A stretch of 64,000 nucleotides of DNA. It comes from Rhodanobacter sp. MP7CTX1 (lineage in GTDB: Bacteria > Pseudomonadota > Gammaproteobacteria > Xanthomonadales > Rhodanobacteraceae). Location of the stretch: NCBI RefSeq assembly GCF_014205795.1, contig NZ_JACHCN010000007.1:1-64000 (forward strand). Reading direction: 5' to 3'. The notes beneath the pieces were generated by a model. That model worked only from the letters and a program-made list of their open reading frames with translations, made no database searches and was not told the DNA's origin. Position numbers and translations under genes: made by a program. Of this stretch, positions 44,548 to 52,405 are shown in pieces (position 1 is the first letter of the stretch; each line of letters opens with the position of its first letter).

Positions 44548-46272
44548 ATGAAAGGCGACTTCGCACGTGTCACGTTCGATCCGACCTTGCATTACAGCCA
44601 GGTTTTGCAGCAGCAGGGAAGGGTCCTGCTTGAGGCAGACTGGAACGAGCAGGCGAGTATCCAGCTGCATCTGTTGCGCACGATGGTGCGGGATCTGGTG
44701 GGGCCGTGTTGGGCGGTCGGGCAGGGCTTTACCATCGCCACGCAACCCCACGTGACTGACTGGCAGTTATCGGCAGGGCATTTTTACGCCGACGGTATAC
44801 TGTGCGTAAACGATGCGATGTCTACGCTCTCCACGCAGCCGTATGCGCCGACGCCGGACGACACTGTCTACGGTGGCAATCTGGTCGATCCACCCGACAG
44901 TTTTGCGCTTTGGCTCGACGTATGGGAACGCCATCTCTGTGCCGTGGAAGCGCCGGAGATCAGTGATACCGCGCTTAACGGCGTCGATACAGCCTCGCGT
45001 GTGCAAGTGGTGTGGCAGGCTCGCATGCTGGCATTGGATGCGAGCCACGAAGGCGCGCCGCTCGATGACGCCACGGCTGCGCTGAACGTCCGGCTGCAGG
45101 CGGCGACCAACGCCACCGACCAGGCGCTGATCAACCAGCAGATCGCTGCTATCGCGCAGTTGCGCAACAATTTGGGCACGCCGACAGCGGCGAACGGCAT
45201 CAACATCGATCCCTGTACGACTTTGCGACAGATCTTTGGTGCACGCGCCACGTACGCATGGCCCGCCATGAGTGCGCAACTCGGGCCCGTGGAATCGGAC
45301 AGCGATCCCTGCATCATCGCCGCCGACGCACGCTATCGCGGCTGCGAGAACCAGCTTTACCGGGTCGAAGTACATCAGGGTGGGCTTGCCAGCACCACGA
45401 CCTTGGCGGCCGCCAGCATTAAATGGTCGCGCGAGGACGGCTCAGTGGTCTTTCCGATATTGAGTGCGCCCAGTACGGCACAAAGCGATGGAAGCACTCA
45501 GATTGCGGTAACGCTGGCGAACCTTGGCCGCGATCAACGACTCAGCCTTGCCGTCAACGATTGGGTCGAGCTGGTAGATGACGACTACACATTGGCGCAG
45601 CGTGCATTGCCACTGTTGCAGGTGATCGCCATCGATGTCGCCGATCGCATCGTCACGCTTACGGTGCCGAAGAATATTACGGCCTACGCCATCAACACGG
45701 CTGCGCAGAACCATCCGTTGCTTCGCCGCTGGGATCAAAGCGTTGCGGTGAATGCTCAGGGCACCGTTGCGCTGGTTGAAGGCGCGGTGATTGATCTCGA
45801 AGACGGCATTCAGATCAGCTTCGTCCCTGGGGGCCTGTACGCCACGGGCGACTATTGGCTGATTCCCGCGCGCGTCGCCGGCAATGGTACACTTGACTGG
45901 CCGCAGGTAGCAGGTGCCGCTGCGGCGCTCAAGTCGCGAGGCATGCACCATTACGCCGTGCTCGGCGTCTCCAACCCCAACGGCGGTTTCACCGAATGCT
46001 GCTGCCGTTTCGATTCGCTCTGCGCGCTGATCCGGCAAAACGCGAAGCAGACAGGAGCCACCAGCAACACTTCCGTTCTACAGCCGCTGGCGCCAGCCGT
46101 GAAGACAGCAGCAGCGGCGACGAATGCGACCAAGACAGCACCTGCTGTCAGAAAAACGGAAGCGACGGCAAAAACGGTGCCTCCGGCGAAGAAAGCGACA
46201 AAGACGGCGAAAGCGGCGCCAGTCGCAAAGAAGGCAGCAAAGACGACGAAGGGCGGGAAGGGTGGATCATGA
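44548..46272 (+). CDS. DUF6519 protein with histone H1-like tail
   Basis: This 574-residue protein is the last gene of the operon. The start MKGDFARVTFDPTLHYSQVLQQQGRVLLEADWNEQASIQLHLLRTMVRDLVGP is the recognisable DUF6519 pattern of proteins found at the end of eCIS operons. The middle (about 70-470) is beta-rich (AGHFYADGILCVND, LWLDVWERHLCAVE, YRVEVHQGG, IKWSREDGSVVFPI). The last about 70 residues are a basic Ala/Lys/Thr tail (TVPPAKKATKTAKAAPVAKK) like histone H1 or AlgP tails. Start 44548 has a ribosome-binding site, TAGGAG. The tail is repetitive and low in complexity, so its length may vary among strains. The role is unknown; an attachment to nucleic acid or to an anionic surface is one option. 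Confidence 0.85.
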   Translation: MKGDFARVTFDPTLHYSQVLQQQGRVLLEADWNEQASIQLHLLRTMVRDLVGPCWAVGQGFTIATQPHVTDWQLSAGHFYADGILCVNDAMSTLSTQPYAPTPDDTVYGGNLVDPPDSFALWLDVWERHLCAVEAPEISDTALNGVDTASRVQVVWQARMLALDASHEGAPLDDATAALNVRLQAATNATDQALINQQIAAIAQLRNNLGTPTAANGINIDPCTTLRQIFGARATYAWPAMSAQLGPVESDSDPCIIAADARYRGCENQLYRVEVHQGGLASTTTLAAASIKWSREDGSVVFPILSAPSTAQSDGSTQIAVTLANLGRDQRLSLAVNDWVELVDDDYTLAQRALPLLQVIAIDVADRIVTLTVPKNITAYAINTAAQNHPLLRRWDQSVAVNAQGTVALVEGAVIDLEDGIQISFVPGGLYATGDYWLIPARVAGNGTLDWPQVAGAAAALKSRGMHHYAVLGVSNPNGGFTECCCRFDSLCALIRQNAKQTGATSNTSVLQPLAPAVKTAAAATNATKTAPAVRKTEATAKTVPPAKKATKTAKAAPVAKKAAKTTKGGKGGS

Positions 46273-46459
46273 CCTTGCGGCGGGCGAAGGAGTCCTCCGG
46301 CTTCTGCGTACAGCAGCGATGCATTCGGCGGCAGATGAGCGCGTTCATTCCTGATGAGAAATGCGTCTGCGCCTTGAATTCCGTCGCAACGCAAAAACCG
46401 CGAGAAAACGATCAACGCTTGGCGTAACCTTGCGTTTATTGGGTCACGACGAGGACTGC
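46273..46459. other. Gap after the eCIS operon
   Basis: These 187 bases after the last eCIS gene show no clear hairpin-plus-U terminator. Upstream in-frame start codons of the next gene reach into it, but with no good ribosome-binding site. Confidence 0.35.
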
Positions 46460-46726
46460 ATGATGACGACACGATTTTGTGCGGCGGCATGGAACGAGTC
46501 GGGGAACAAAGACGAGCTTTTCGGTCGCCCGCTGGACGTGGGCTTCTGGGGCGTTTTGCGATTGGCCAAGGGAATCGATCATGACGCAAAACGAGTACGC
46601 GACTGGTATCTAACGGAAAATATCCGTGAACTCGGCGGCAAGACGGCAAAGCAATTGGTCGAGAAGGGCGAGGCCGATCTCGTCATAGGCTTTTTGAGAG
46701 CCATACGGCGCGGCTATCGAGACTGA
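46460..46726 (+). CDS. DUF2384 (MbcA/ParS/Xre-type) antitoxin-like protein, orphan
   Basis: This 88-residue protein has a C-terminal half, about residues 30-88, that resembles the toxin-binding DUF2384 domain: GFWGVLRLAKGIDHDAKRVRDWYLTENIRELGGKTAKQLVEKGEADLVIGFLRAIRRGY, with the typical W..t.n..LggktA.eLv..G....V...L..i..G pattern. In most systems such an antitoxin is next to a RES-domain toxin; no RES gene is present in the flanks, so it may be an orphan or act as a regulator. An N-terminal HTH is not apparent. Start ATG 46460 (or 46463) is preceded by GAGGA; a longer frame from 46361 is less likely. Confidence 0.65.
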   Translation: MMTTRFCAAAWNESGNKDELFGRPLDVGFWGVLRLAKGIDHDAKRVRDWYLTENIRELGGKTAKQLVEKGEADLVIGFLRAIRRGYRD

Positions 46727-47045
46727 ATCTTCCGGGGCGCAACGTGAAGGCGCAATCCAATGCAGTGAACGTGCGGCTTGAAGAGGCTTATTCGATCAGG
46801 GAAGGGAGCATCTCTGCGACCCTTTAAGCCGTCCAGGAGCTCTCAATTTTTCCAGAATGCTGACAAGCGGTCTCGATTAAATCGACGACTACGACTCATC
46901 AGCGACGACTTGCGCTCGCCCAGTGACCGAGCGAGCGGCTACGGCTAACCACCATTCTGACATCGAGAAAATGAGGATCCCTGGGCCGTGCATGACCTCC
47001 ACGCACGAACATCTCGAACCGCCATCCGTGCAGGTCAGCGTGTGA
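46727..47045. other. Intergenic region without recognised features
   Basis: These 319 bases lie between the DUF2384-like gene and ohr. I see no convincing gene, terminator or repeat. Confidence 0.4.
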
Positions 47046-47471
47046 TCAAGCGATCACGAGTTCGACATCGATGTTGCCGCGTGTTGCGTTCGAGTACGGG
47101 CAAACCTGGTGAGCGGCGTCGACCAACTGCTTCCTTTGGCCATCATCGAGGCCGGGCAGGCTGATGGAAAGCTTGACCGCGATACCATAAGCGGCACCGC
47201 CGTCCGTCGGGCCGAGCAAGACGTTGGCATCGATCGCGACGTCGTCCGGCACTTTGAGGCTCAGCTTGGGTGCCACAGCCCGCATCGCGCCGATGAAGCA
47301 GGCCGAGTAACCGATAGCGAACAACTGCTCAGGGTTGGTGCCCGGTTTGCCTGAGCCCGGTGAGCTGAGCGTAACGTCGAGTGCGCCGTCGCTGGTCCGG
47401 CCCGCACCGTCGCGGCCGCCCGTGGTGTGGGCTTCTGCGGTGTACAACACTTTGTCGAGTTTCTTGAGCAT
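47046..47471 (-). CDS. ohr: Organic hydroperoxide resistance protein (Ohr/OsmC family)
   Basis: This 141-residue thiol peroxidase reduces organic and fatty acid hydroperoxides, usually with lipoylated proteins as reductant. The start MLKKLDKVLYTAEAHTTGGRDG is typical of Ohr; the catalytic Cys pair is in YSACFIGAMRAV and VCPYSNATRGN, and the Arg of GGRDG completes the active site. ATG 47471 is chosen over 47477 because the GAGGG site lies too close to the latter. Ohr is often regulated by the MarR-type OhrR, but no ohrR is visible here. It follows the MFS gene on the same strand. Confidence 0.95.
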   Translation of the reverse strand: MLKKLDKVLYTAEAHTTGGRDGAGRTSDGALDVTLSSPGSGKPGTNPEQLFAIGYSACFIGAMRAVAPKLSLKVPDDVAIDANVLLGPTDGGAAYGIAVKLSISLPGLDDGQRKQLVDAAHQVCPYSNATRGNIDVELVIA

Positions 47472-47555
47472 GGTCATTCCCTCAGATTGATGCAGATGGA
47501 TTGAGTAAGTGCTTCGACTTTCAGGACTACGCCATCCTGGCCTCATTCGCGCTTC

Positions 47556-48830
47556 TCACACAGCTTGCTGCGGATTGCGGGATCGGGCCCACTGATTGAG
47601 TCCGGCACACAGGATCAATAACGATCCGGTCACAAAAAATACTTCATGCAGCCCGATTCTTGCGCCAATCAGGCCGCCGATCAACGGGCCGACGACCTGT
47701 CCGGTGAACTGGGCCGACTGCAGATATCCCAGAGTTTTTCCAGAATGGTGTTCATCGACCGAATGGCGAACAAGCCTTGCGATAGAGGGAAGCAATCCTG
47801 CGATCGTCATTCCCATAAGCCCACGCAAAAGAGCCAGTTGCCACCATTGCGTCACAAACGCCTGCGGCACCATCACCAGTCCTGTCGCCAGGAGGCAACC
47901 TATGATGACGTTCCAGCTGCCCACGCGATCGGCAAGTGCACCGAGGCGCGCGGCGGTCAGCATACTACCCAGAGCAGACGATGCCATGACAATGCCCGCG
48001 ATACGTGCGAGATGATCGGTAGGTACTCCGAGCTGTCCGATATACACCGTAATGATGGGCTCGATCGACATGTTGGCGAGAAGAACCATCATCGCGGTGA
48101 GCAGTAGCGTAACGATGAGGAAATGATGGGATGTCGCCGACGATCCAGCTTTAGCGGCAGCTCGATCCTTTGCGTCAGACTCGCGGTCAAAATCCTCGCG
48201 TACCAGCAGAATGGTCGCGACGGCGGCTACGGCGATCATCGCGCCACCGACAAAAAACGTGCCGCGAATGCCAACCCATGCTGGTAGAAATCCGCCCACC
48301 AGCGGGCCGACGAGGTTGCCGGTTAGCGCGCCAGTGGACAGCAAGCCGAGCGCCCAGCCGGCACGCATGCGCGGCGCCTGCGTGCCGATCATGACAATAG
48401 ACGCTGACGCATACCCGCCGATCAACCCCGCTGTCAGGCGCAGCGCAACGAGTTCGACGACGCTGTGGGCGATCCCGATGAGAGACATCACAATGGCCAT
48501 GCCGATCGCCGCGCGCACCAGCATGGGTTTGCGCCCATAGCGGTCAGCAAGATGCCCCCAGATCGGCGCAGTCACGGCCGTGCCCAGGAAGGTCGCGCCG
48601 AACGCGACGCCCGACCACTGTATGACCGCGGATGAAGACGAGATGCCCAGTTGCTGCACATACAGCGGCAGAAAGGGCAGCAACATGCTGAGACTGACCA
48701 GCGTCGTGAATGACCCGAATACGCAGACGGCGAGGTTACGCCGCCAGTACGGGGCGTTGCGCTCCGCATAACTGAGCCTGTTGGATTCCAGGTCTGGCGA
48801 TTGCGTGCTTACGGTGACTTGAGCTGACAT
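47556..48830 (-). CDS. MFS multidrug-type transporter
   Basis: This 424-residue inner-membrane exporter of the major facilitator superfamily has about 12 hydrophobic segments. The A-motif-like loop between TM2 and TM3 is GHLADRYGRKPMLVRA, which is canonical for drug:H+ antiporters (GxLaDrxGrkxxl). Hydrophobic stretches include AVCVFGSFTTLVSLSMLLPFLPLYV near the N-terminus and EVFFVTGSLLILCAGL near the C-terminus, with a charged central loop (REDFDRESDAKDRAAAKAGSS). The family resembles TetA/MdtG. The substrate is unknown. It begins at ATG 48830. Confidence 0.88.
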   Translation of the reverse strand: MSAQVTVSTQSPDLESNRLSYAERNAPYWRRNLAVCVFGSFTTLVSLSMLLPFLPLYVQQLGISSSSAVIQWSGVAFGATFLGTAVTAPIWGHLADRYGRKPMLVRAAIGMAIVMSLIGIAHSVVELVALRLTAGLIGGYASASIVMIGTQAPRMRAGWALGLLSTGALTGNLVGPLVGGFLPAWVGIRGTFFVGGAMIAVAAVATILLVREDFDRESDAKDRAAAKAGSSATSHHFLIVTLLLTAMMVLLANMSIEPIITVYIGQLGVPTDHLARIAGIVMASSALGSMLTAARLGALADRVGSWNVIIGCLLATGLVMVPQAFVTQWWQLALLRGLMGMTIAGLLPSIARLVRHSVDEHHSGKTLGYLQSAQFTGQVVGPLIGGLIGARIGLHEVFFVTGSLLILCAGLNQWARSRNPQQAV

Positions 48831-48913
48831 ACACCAAGCCTTAATTGGAAAGGGTCATGCCTCAGTGAATATGAGAAGCCTGAGGAGCCAATGGCGGCGT
48901 TTGGCTATATAGC

Positions 48914-48952
48914 GGCTGCGCAGCGGGGCTGCGCAGCGGGGCTGCGCAGCCG
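48914..48952. repeat. Three tandem 13-bp palindromic repeats
   Basis: The unit GGCTGCGCAGCGG occurs three times in a row (48914-48926, 48927-48939, 48940-48952, the last with one change). Each contains the palindrome GCTGCGCAGC. It lies between the MFS start and the tautomerase stop, so on the minus strand it is a strong stem-loop region that could end or attenuate the upstream transcript. Confidence 0.8.
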
Positions 48953-48958
48953 GAAGGT

Positions 48959-49195
48959 CTACTTCTTTTTCAATTGCTGCTGTTTTCGGAATTCCGCAAC
49001 GGGCAAGCCGCCCCATCCGAAGTTCTCCATCTCGACCTCTTCTATGACGACGAACGTCGCCTCGAGCGGTTTGTTCAAGACATCCAACAACAACTGGCTG
49101 GTCCCTTTGATGAGGGCCGCTTTCTCTTCTGCCGTTGCGGCATCGCGGCCCGGACCCGAACCTTCACGGGTGATCTGAATGTTGACGATAGGCAT
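48959..49195 (-). CDS. 4-oxalocrotonate tautomerase family protein
   Basis: This 78-residue protein has Pro2 right after the initiator Met (MPIVNIQITREGSGPG), which becomes the catalytic N-terminal Pro after Met removal. The family features continue with EEKAALIKGTSQLLLDVLNKPLEATFVVIEEVEMENFGWGGLPVAEFRKQQ, the longer variety of the family. It acts by proton transfer on keto-enol substrates, or as a dehalogenase in some members. The ATG at 49195 is required to place Pro2; an upstream start is ignored. It lies 53 bases after the SDR stop, so both are probably co-transcribed. Confidence 0.9.
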   Translation of the reverse strand: MPIVNIQITREGSGPGRDAATAEEKAALIKGTSQLLLDVLNKPLEATFVVIEEVEMENFGWGGLPVAEFRKQQQLKKK

Positions 49196-49248
49196 GATCG
49201 CGTTCCTGGTTGGCTTTGGGGCGGGCAGTGCGCCCGCCCCAGGGATCA

Positions 49249-49968
49249 TTAGTGACCGGCGCTCTGGCCGCCGTCGACATGAAGGATCTCGCCAGTCACA
49301 AAACCGGCGGACTCGAGGTAGAGGACCGCCTCGACGATGTCGCTGGTCTCGCCCATGCGATTGACCGGGTGCAGTGCGGCCAAGGCACCGTGTGTCTCTG
49401 GCGCGTGCATCGGGGTCTTGATGATGCCCGGCGACACGGCATTTACACGGATGCCACGCTTGGCGTACTCGATCGCCAACGACTTGGTGGCGGCATTGAG
49501 ACCGCCCTTGGTGAGTGAGGCCAGCACAGACGGGACACCGTCGATCGCATGGTCGACCAAGCTTGTGGTGATGTTGACCACATGGCCGCTACCTTGCTTT
49601 TCCATCTCCGCGACCGCGAATTGCGTGGCATGAAAGAAGCCGTTGAGATTGACGGCAAGCGTGCTCGCGTAATCTTCAGTGGTGTAAGCGGTAAATGGCT
49701 TTGCGATGAAGATGCCGGCATTGTTGATCAAGGTATCGATACGACCGAAGCGGGACATACCTTCCTTGATCATGCGCTCGGCAACCGCGCGATCCGAAAT
49801 GTCGCCGGCAATGGTCAAAACATCGGGATCGCTTGACGGCTTGATCGAGCGCGAGTTGGCAATGACCCGATAGTCGCGGTCACGAAATGCCTTGACCAGA
49901 CCGCCGCCGATACCTTGCGAGGCACCAGTGATAACGACAACTTTGCGTTGATTGTTCATGATTTTCAT
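49249..49968 (-). CDS. SDR family oxidoreductase
   Basis: This 239-residue classical short-chain dehydrogenase has the cofactor motif VVITGASQGIGGGLVKAF (TGxxxGxG), NNAGIF, an active-site segment with the order S-x-Y-x-x-x-K altered: the usual Tyr position lies in VPSVLASLTKGGLNAATKSLA, where the family's YxxxK is LTKGG. Tyr is therefore not evident at the expected place. C-terminal RVNAVSPGIIKTPMHAP and FVTGEILHVDGGQSAGH are standard. Whether it is catalytically active as a dehydrogenase is therefore uncertain. Start 49968 (MKIMNNQ) or 49959 are both possible. A TTTAGGCGCGT element lies 66 bases upstream. Confidence 0.85.
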   Translation of the reverse strand: MKIMNNQRKVVVITGASQGIGGGLVKAFRDRDYRVIANSRSIKPSSDPDVLTIAGDISDRAVAERMIKEGMSRFGRIDTLINNAGIFIAKPFTAYTTEDYASTLAVNLNGFFHATQFAVAEMEKQGSGHVVNITTSLVDHAIDGVPSVLASLTKGGLNAATKSLAIEYAKRGIRVNAVSPGIIKTPMHAPETHGALAALHPVNRMGETSDIVEAVLYLESAGFVTGEILHVDGGQSAGH

Positions 49969-50027
49969 CTCTAAAAGTAAGGGGAGGGAACCGGCTTGAT
50001 GCCAGTCGGGGCAGCCGCTCCGACAGC

Positions 50028-50058
50028 CGCTAATTTAGGCGCGTAGAGCGGATTAGCG
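50028..50058. promoter_or_regulatory. Inverted repeat / shared promoter element upstream of the first SDR gene
   Basis: CGCTAAT (50028-50034) and ATTAGCG (50052-50058) form a perfect 7-bp inverted repeat with a 17-base spacer. The sequence TTTAGGCGCGT (50034-50044) inside it is repeated upstream of the other SDR gene (52406-52416). Both copies lie exactly 66 bases before their start codons. This looks like a common operator or promoter. Confidence 0.55.
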
Positions 50059-50242
50059 AATCCCTGTCAATCGGCAGACACTCTTCCGCGCCGCAGAGGA
50101 ATCGCAGGATCTGGCTATGCCTCGGCTGTCTTGGTCAGTCGCGAAATGGCGCGCGAAGAGGGCGCGATGTCAGCTTGCCAAAGGCACGGATGGCGCAGCG
50201 CAATTCAGATTGGAAAGATTTCCCCGCACAGGCCAAAAAAAA

Positions 50243-50262
50243 ACGGCTGCGTAGGCAGCCGT
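50243..50262. terminator. Bidirectional rho-independent terminator
   Basis: A perfect 8-bp stem ACGGCTGC/GCAGCCGT with GTAG loop is flanked by a nine-A run on the left and ATTTTT on the right. On the minus strand it ends the VOC gene transcript (stop at 50333). In the rest of the 364-base gap 49969-50332 only the inverted repeat near 50028 stands out. Confidence 0.9.
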
Positions 50263-50332
50263 ATTTTTCCGTGTTGCGTCAGGTATGCCGCGTAAGGCAG
50301 CGATTGGATCTGTTCTTATTGTCCTGGTGACG

Positions 50333-50767
50333 TCAAGTGCGGTTTAGTGAAATACGTGGATCGAAATCGAACTCGAGTCTGATGCCGCCGGGTTCGTACA
50401 TCATCGTATGCCGCTTGGGTCCATCGCCCTGGTTCTCCGGTGCAAACTCAACCACGACGCCAGGCCATGAAGAGATCCGCGCGAACAACTCCTGCAGCGC
50501 TTCCTCGCTGCCTACTCGCAAGGCGAGGTGGTGCAATCCGACGCCTGTCTTGCGGTCGAACTTCACATAGTTGGCTGGATCCGTGACTTGCCACAGCGTC
50601 AAGGTGATGCGTCCATCGGACACGAAGGCCGCGGGGTAGCTGGGGCGCTCTCCGACCTGGGTCCAGCCGAGACCATTGATAAAGAAATCTCGCGTGATGT
50701 TCAAGTCGCGAACGGTCAGCCCGATATGGTCAACGCCGCTCGTTAAAGGTTGGCCGGTCATGGTCAT
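50333..50767 (-). CDS. VOC (glyoxalase/dioxygenase fold) family protein
   Basis: This 144-residue single vicinal-oxygen-chelate domain has GVDHIGLTVRDLNITRDFFINGLGWTQVGERP with the metal His (VDHIGL), VGLHHLALRV with the second His, and YEPGGIRLEFDFDP with Glu. These are the typical metal ligands. It could be a lyase, isomerase, fosfomycin-type resistance or dioxygenase; substrate is unknown. It is on the same strand as tautomerase and SDR genes of this block. The ATG at 50767 starts MTMTGQP; ATG 50761 is a close alternative. Confidence 0.88.
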   Translation of the reverse strand: MTMTGQPLTSGVDHIGLTVRDLNITRDFFINGLGWTQVGERPSYPAAFVSDGRITLTLWQVTDPANYVKFDRKTGVGLHHLALRVGSEEALQELFARISSWPGVVVEFAPENQGDGPKRHTMMYEPGGIRLEFDFDPRISLNRT

Positions 50768-50889
50768 GGTTTCCTTGCAGGTTCAATCAAGGGTGCGGGC
50801 GCAGCTGAGATCTCTATCCTCATCCTCGGCACGAGGATTCGACGATCGTGCGGTGCCTCCGATGTCGGGTGATTTAGGAGCATTGGTTC

Positions 50890-51084
50890 CTAGATGGGTC
50901 CTGGATAGGGAGAGATGTAGTCGATCTCCTTGATGTTTGACGCGTCATGTTCGTGTATGACGACGGTGACAAACTTGGGGTCGGATCCGAGCGTTACTTG
51001 CGTGGCCTCGGTGAGCTCACGCATGAGCGAGTGCTTTTGCTCAGGCGACAAGCCTCGCTTGATATGGCACTGGATGAGTGGCAT
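50890..51084 (-). CDS. Tautomerase family protein (Pro2 present)
   Basis: This 64-residue protein of the 4-oxalocrotonate tautomerase superfamily starts MPLIQCHIKRGLSPEQKHSLMRELTEATQVTLGSDPKFVTVVIHEHD, with Pro2 as catalytic base. The ending ASNIKEIDYISPYPGPI lacks the usual basic residues in the same place, so substrate is not predicted. It is a short 4-OT type enzyme. The gene follows another tautomerase-like gene on the same strand by 36 bases. Confidence 0.9.
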   Translation of the reverse strand: MPLIQCHIKRGLSPEQKHSLMRELTEATQVTLGSDPKFVTVVIHEHDASNIKEIDYISPYPGPI

Positions 51085-51120
51085 GGCATGTTCTCCGGCT
51101 AGTGGGGAATCAGGTGTCGG

Positions 51121-51315
51121 TCAGGATTTGACGTAGTCCGGCAGGTGATGACCGTTCTCCACGAAATCGATACCGCGGCTTTCATGAATAACCAGGAATA
51201 CGTTGTCGCGCGATTCGCCGGTAGCCTTGCTGACGACGTCGAGTAGAGCGGACGCCAGGCTGCGCTTCTGATCGTCAGTCCGTCCGTTGCGCATATCTAT
51301 GGTGAGTATCGCCAT
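51121..51315 (-). CDS. Tautomerase-like protein without the catalytic proline
   Basis: This 64-residue protein starts MAILTIDMRNGRTDDQKRSLASALLDVVSKATGESRDNVFLVIHESRGIDFVENGHHLPDYVK. It has the 4-OT fold pattern (first strand, then the helix with a K/R-x-L motif, then the second strand with VFLVIHE), but residue 2 is Ala, so the N-terminal Pro of the family is missing. In 4-OT heterohexamers (alpha/beta type) some subunits also lack Pro-1, and here the next gene has Pro2, so the two could form one complex. An upstream 20-residue extension is rejected. Confidence 0.82.
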   Translation of the reverse strand: MAILTIDMRNGRTDDQKRSLASALLDVVSKATGESRDNVFLVIHESRGIDFVENGHHLPDYVKS

Positions 51316-51479
51316 GGTGGTCTCCAATAGAGGATGGGGTGAGCGATTGCCTCGAGCGCATTTCCTCAACAACACAGCACAAGCTGCACCTTGTCGAAGT
51401 TCTTCTCAAGGGGATAATTGCTGGCTGCGGCCGGCTCGGGAAAAAGCTTGACCTCGCTTTTCTGCGCCTGAGCTATGCG

Positions 51480-52340
51480 CTATGCCTCCTGTGGCGGTGA
51501 AATAGAGGAAGTAAAGTCAGTTGATCGGGTGAGGGGCTCCCAGCTGTCGATCTGTGCTTCCAGCTCGGCAAGGTGTCCTCGAACAAGGGTCAGAGCGTCG
51601 TTGCCAAGCAGCAAGTGCACCGGTGGATGCTCGGCATCAATCAACGTCAACAGCGCCTGCGCAGCGCGAACGGGGTCCCCGGCCTGCTTGCCGCTTTTTT
51701 CTTCGCGTGCCTTTCGGATGGGATCGAACGAGGCGTCGTAGTCGGCAATAGAGCGCGCACTGCGGATCATCGAGCGACCCGCCCAATCCGTACGGAATGA
51801 ACCTGGCGCCACTGCCGTGACTTTGATGCCAAAAGGCTCTACTTCCTTGGCCAGCGCACCGGAAATACCCTCCAGCGCGAACTTGCTGCCTGCGTAGTAA
51901 GCGATGCCGGGAAGTGCGACATAGCCAGCCATCGACGACATATTGATGATATGGCCGGATCGGCGCTCACGCATGCCGGGCAATACGGCTTTCGTCATGG
52001 CGACTGCGCCAAAGACGTTGACCTCGAATTGATGGCGCATCGCCTCCAGTGGAGATTCCTCCAGTACCCCTTCGTGACCATAGCCAGCATTGTTGACAAG
52101 CGCATCGATTCGACCGAACTCCGAAACAATCGAGGCGACCACGCCGTCGATGGAACCGAAATCCGTGACATCGAGTACAACAGCGCGGGCCTGCTTGGGG
52201 TCGATTGCCTCGAACGAGATACGGTCGCTATCGCGACGCACCGTGCCGATAACCGTATGGCCTGCAGCGATCGCAGCTTCGCAGATGGCACGCCCGAAGC
52301 CCGAACTCGCGCCAGTGATGAGCAAGACCTTTCTTTTCAT
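51480..52340 (-). CDS. SDR family oxidoreductase (fatty acyl/retinol dehydrogenase type)
   Basis: This 286-residue classical SDR starts VLLITGASSGFGRAICEAAIAAGHTVIGTVRR with NADP-binding TGxxxGFG and a basic Arg after beta-2. Then come NNAGYGHEG, MSSMAGYVALPGIAYYAGSKFALEGISGALAKEVEPFGIKVTAVAPG with the catalytic Ser, Tyr (YYAGSK) and Lys in order, and FRTDWAGRSM. The C-terminus has the longer tail of the 'classical 2' group. Oxidoreduction of an alcohol/ketone is likely; substrate unknown. Its promoter shares TTTAGGCGCGT with the other SDR gene. Confidence 0.93.
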   Translation of the reverse strand: MKRKVLLITGASSGFGRAICEAAIAAGHTVIGTVRRDSDRISFEAIDPKQARAVVLDVTDFGSIDGVVASIVSEFGRIDALVNNAGYGHEGVLEESPLEAMRHQFEVNVFGAVAMTKAVLPGMRERRSGHIINMSSMAGYVALPGIAYYAGSKFALEGISGALAKEVEPFGIKVTAVAPGSFRTDWAGRSMIRSARSIADYDASFDPIRKAREEKSGKQAGDPVRAAQALLTLIDAEHPPVHLLLGNDALTLVRGHLAELEAQIDSWEPLTRSTDFTSSISPPQEA

Positions 52341-52405
52341 GCTGGTTCAGTCCGAATCGATGGGGCTCGCTGCCTGCCCGACGTTGCTTGGGGCGGACAA
52401 ACCAC

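Noticed and set aside
17456..46272. Prophage or type VI secretion interpretation of the contractile cluster
   Set aside because: There is no capsid, portal, terminase, integrase, tape-measure or lysis cassette, and no TssJLM, ClpV or TssB/TssC. DUF4157, Pvc16-type and Afp15-type genes fit eCIS.
46361..46459. Longer start for the DUF2384-like gene
   Set aside because: The extension is Arg-rich, has no ribosome-binding site, and does not resemble an HTH domain. ATG 46460 has GAGGA ahead of it.
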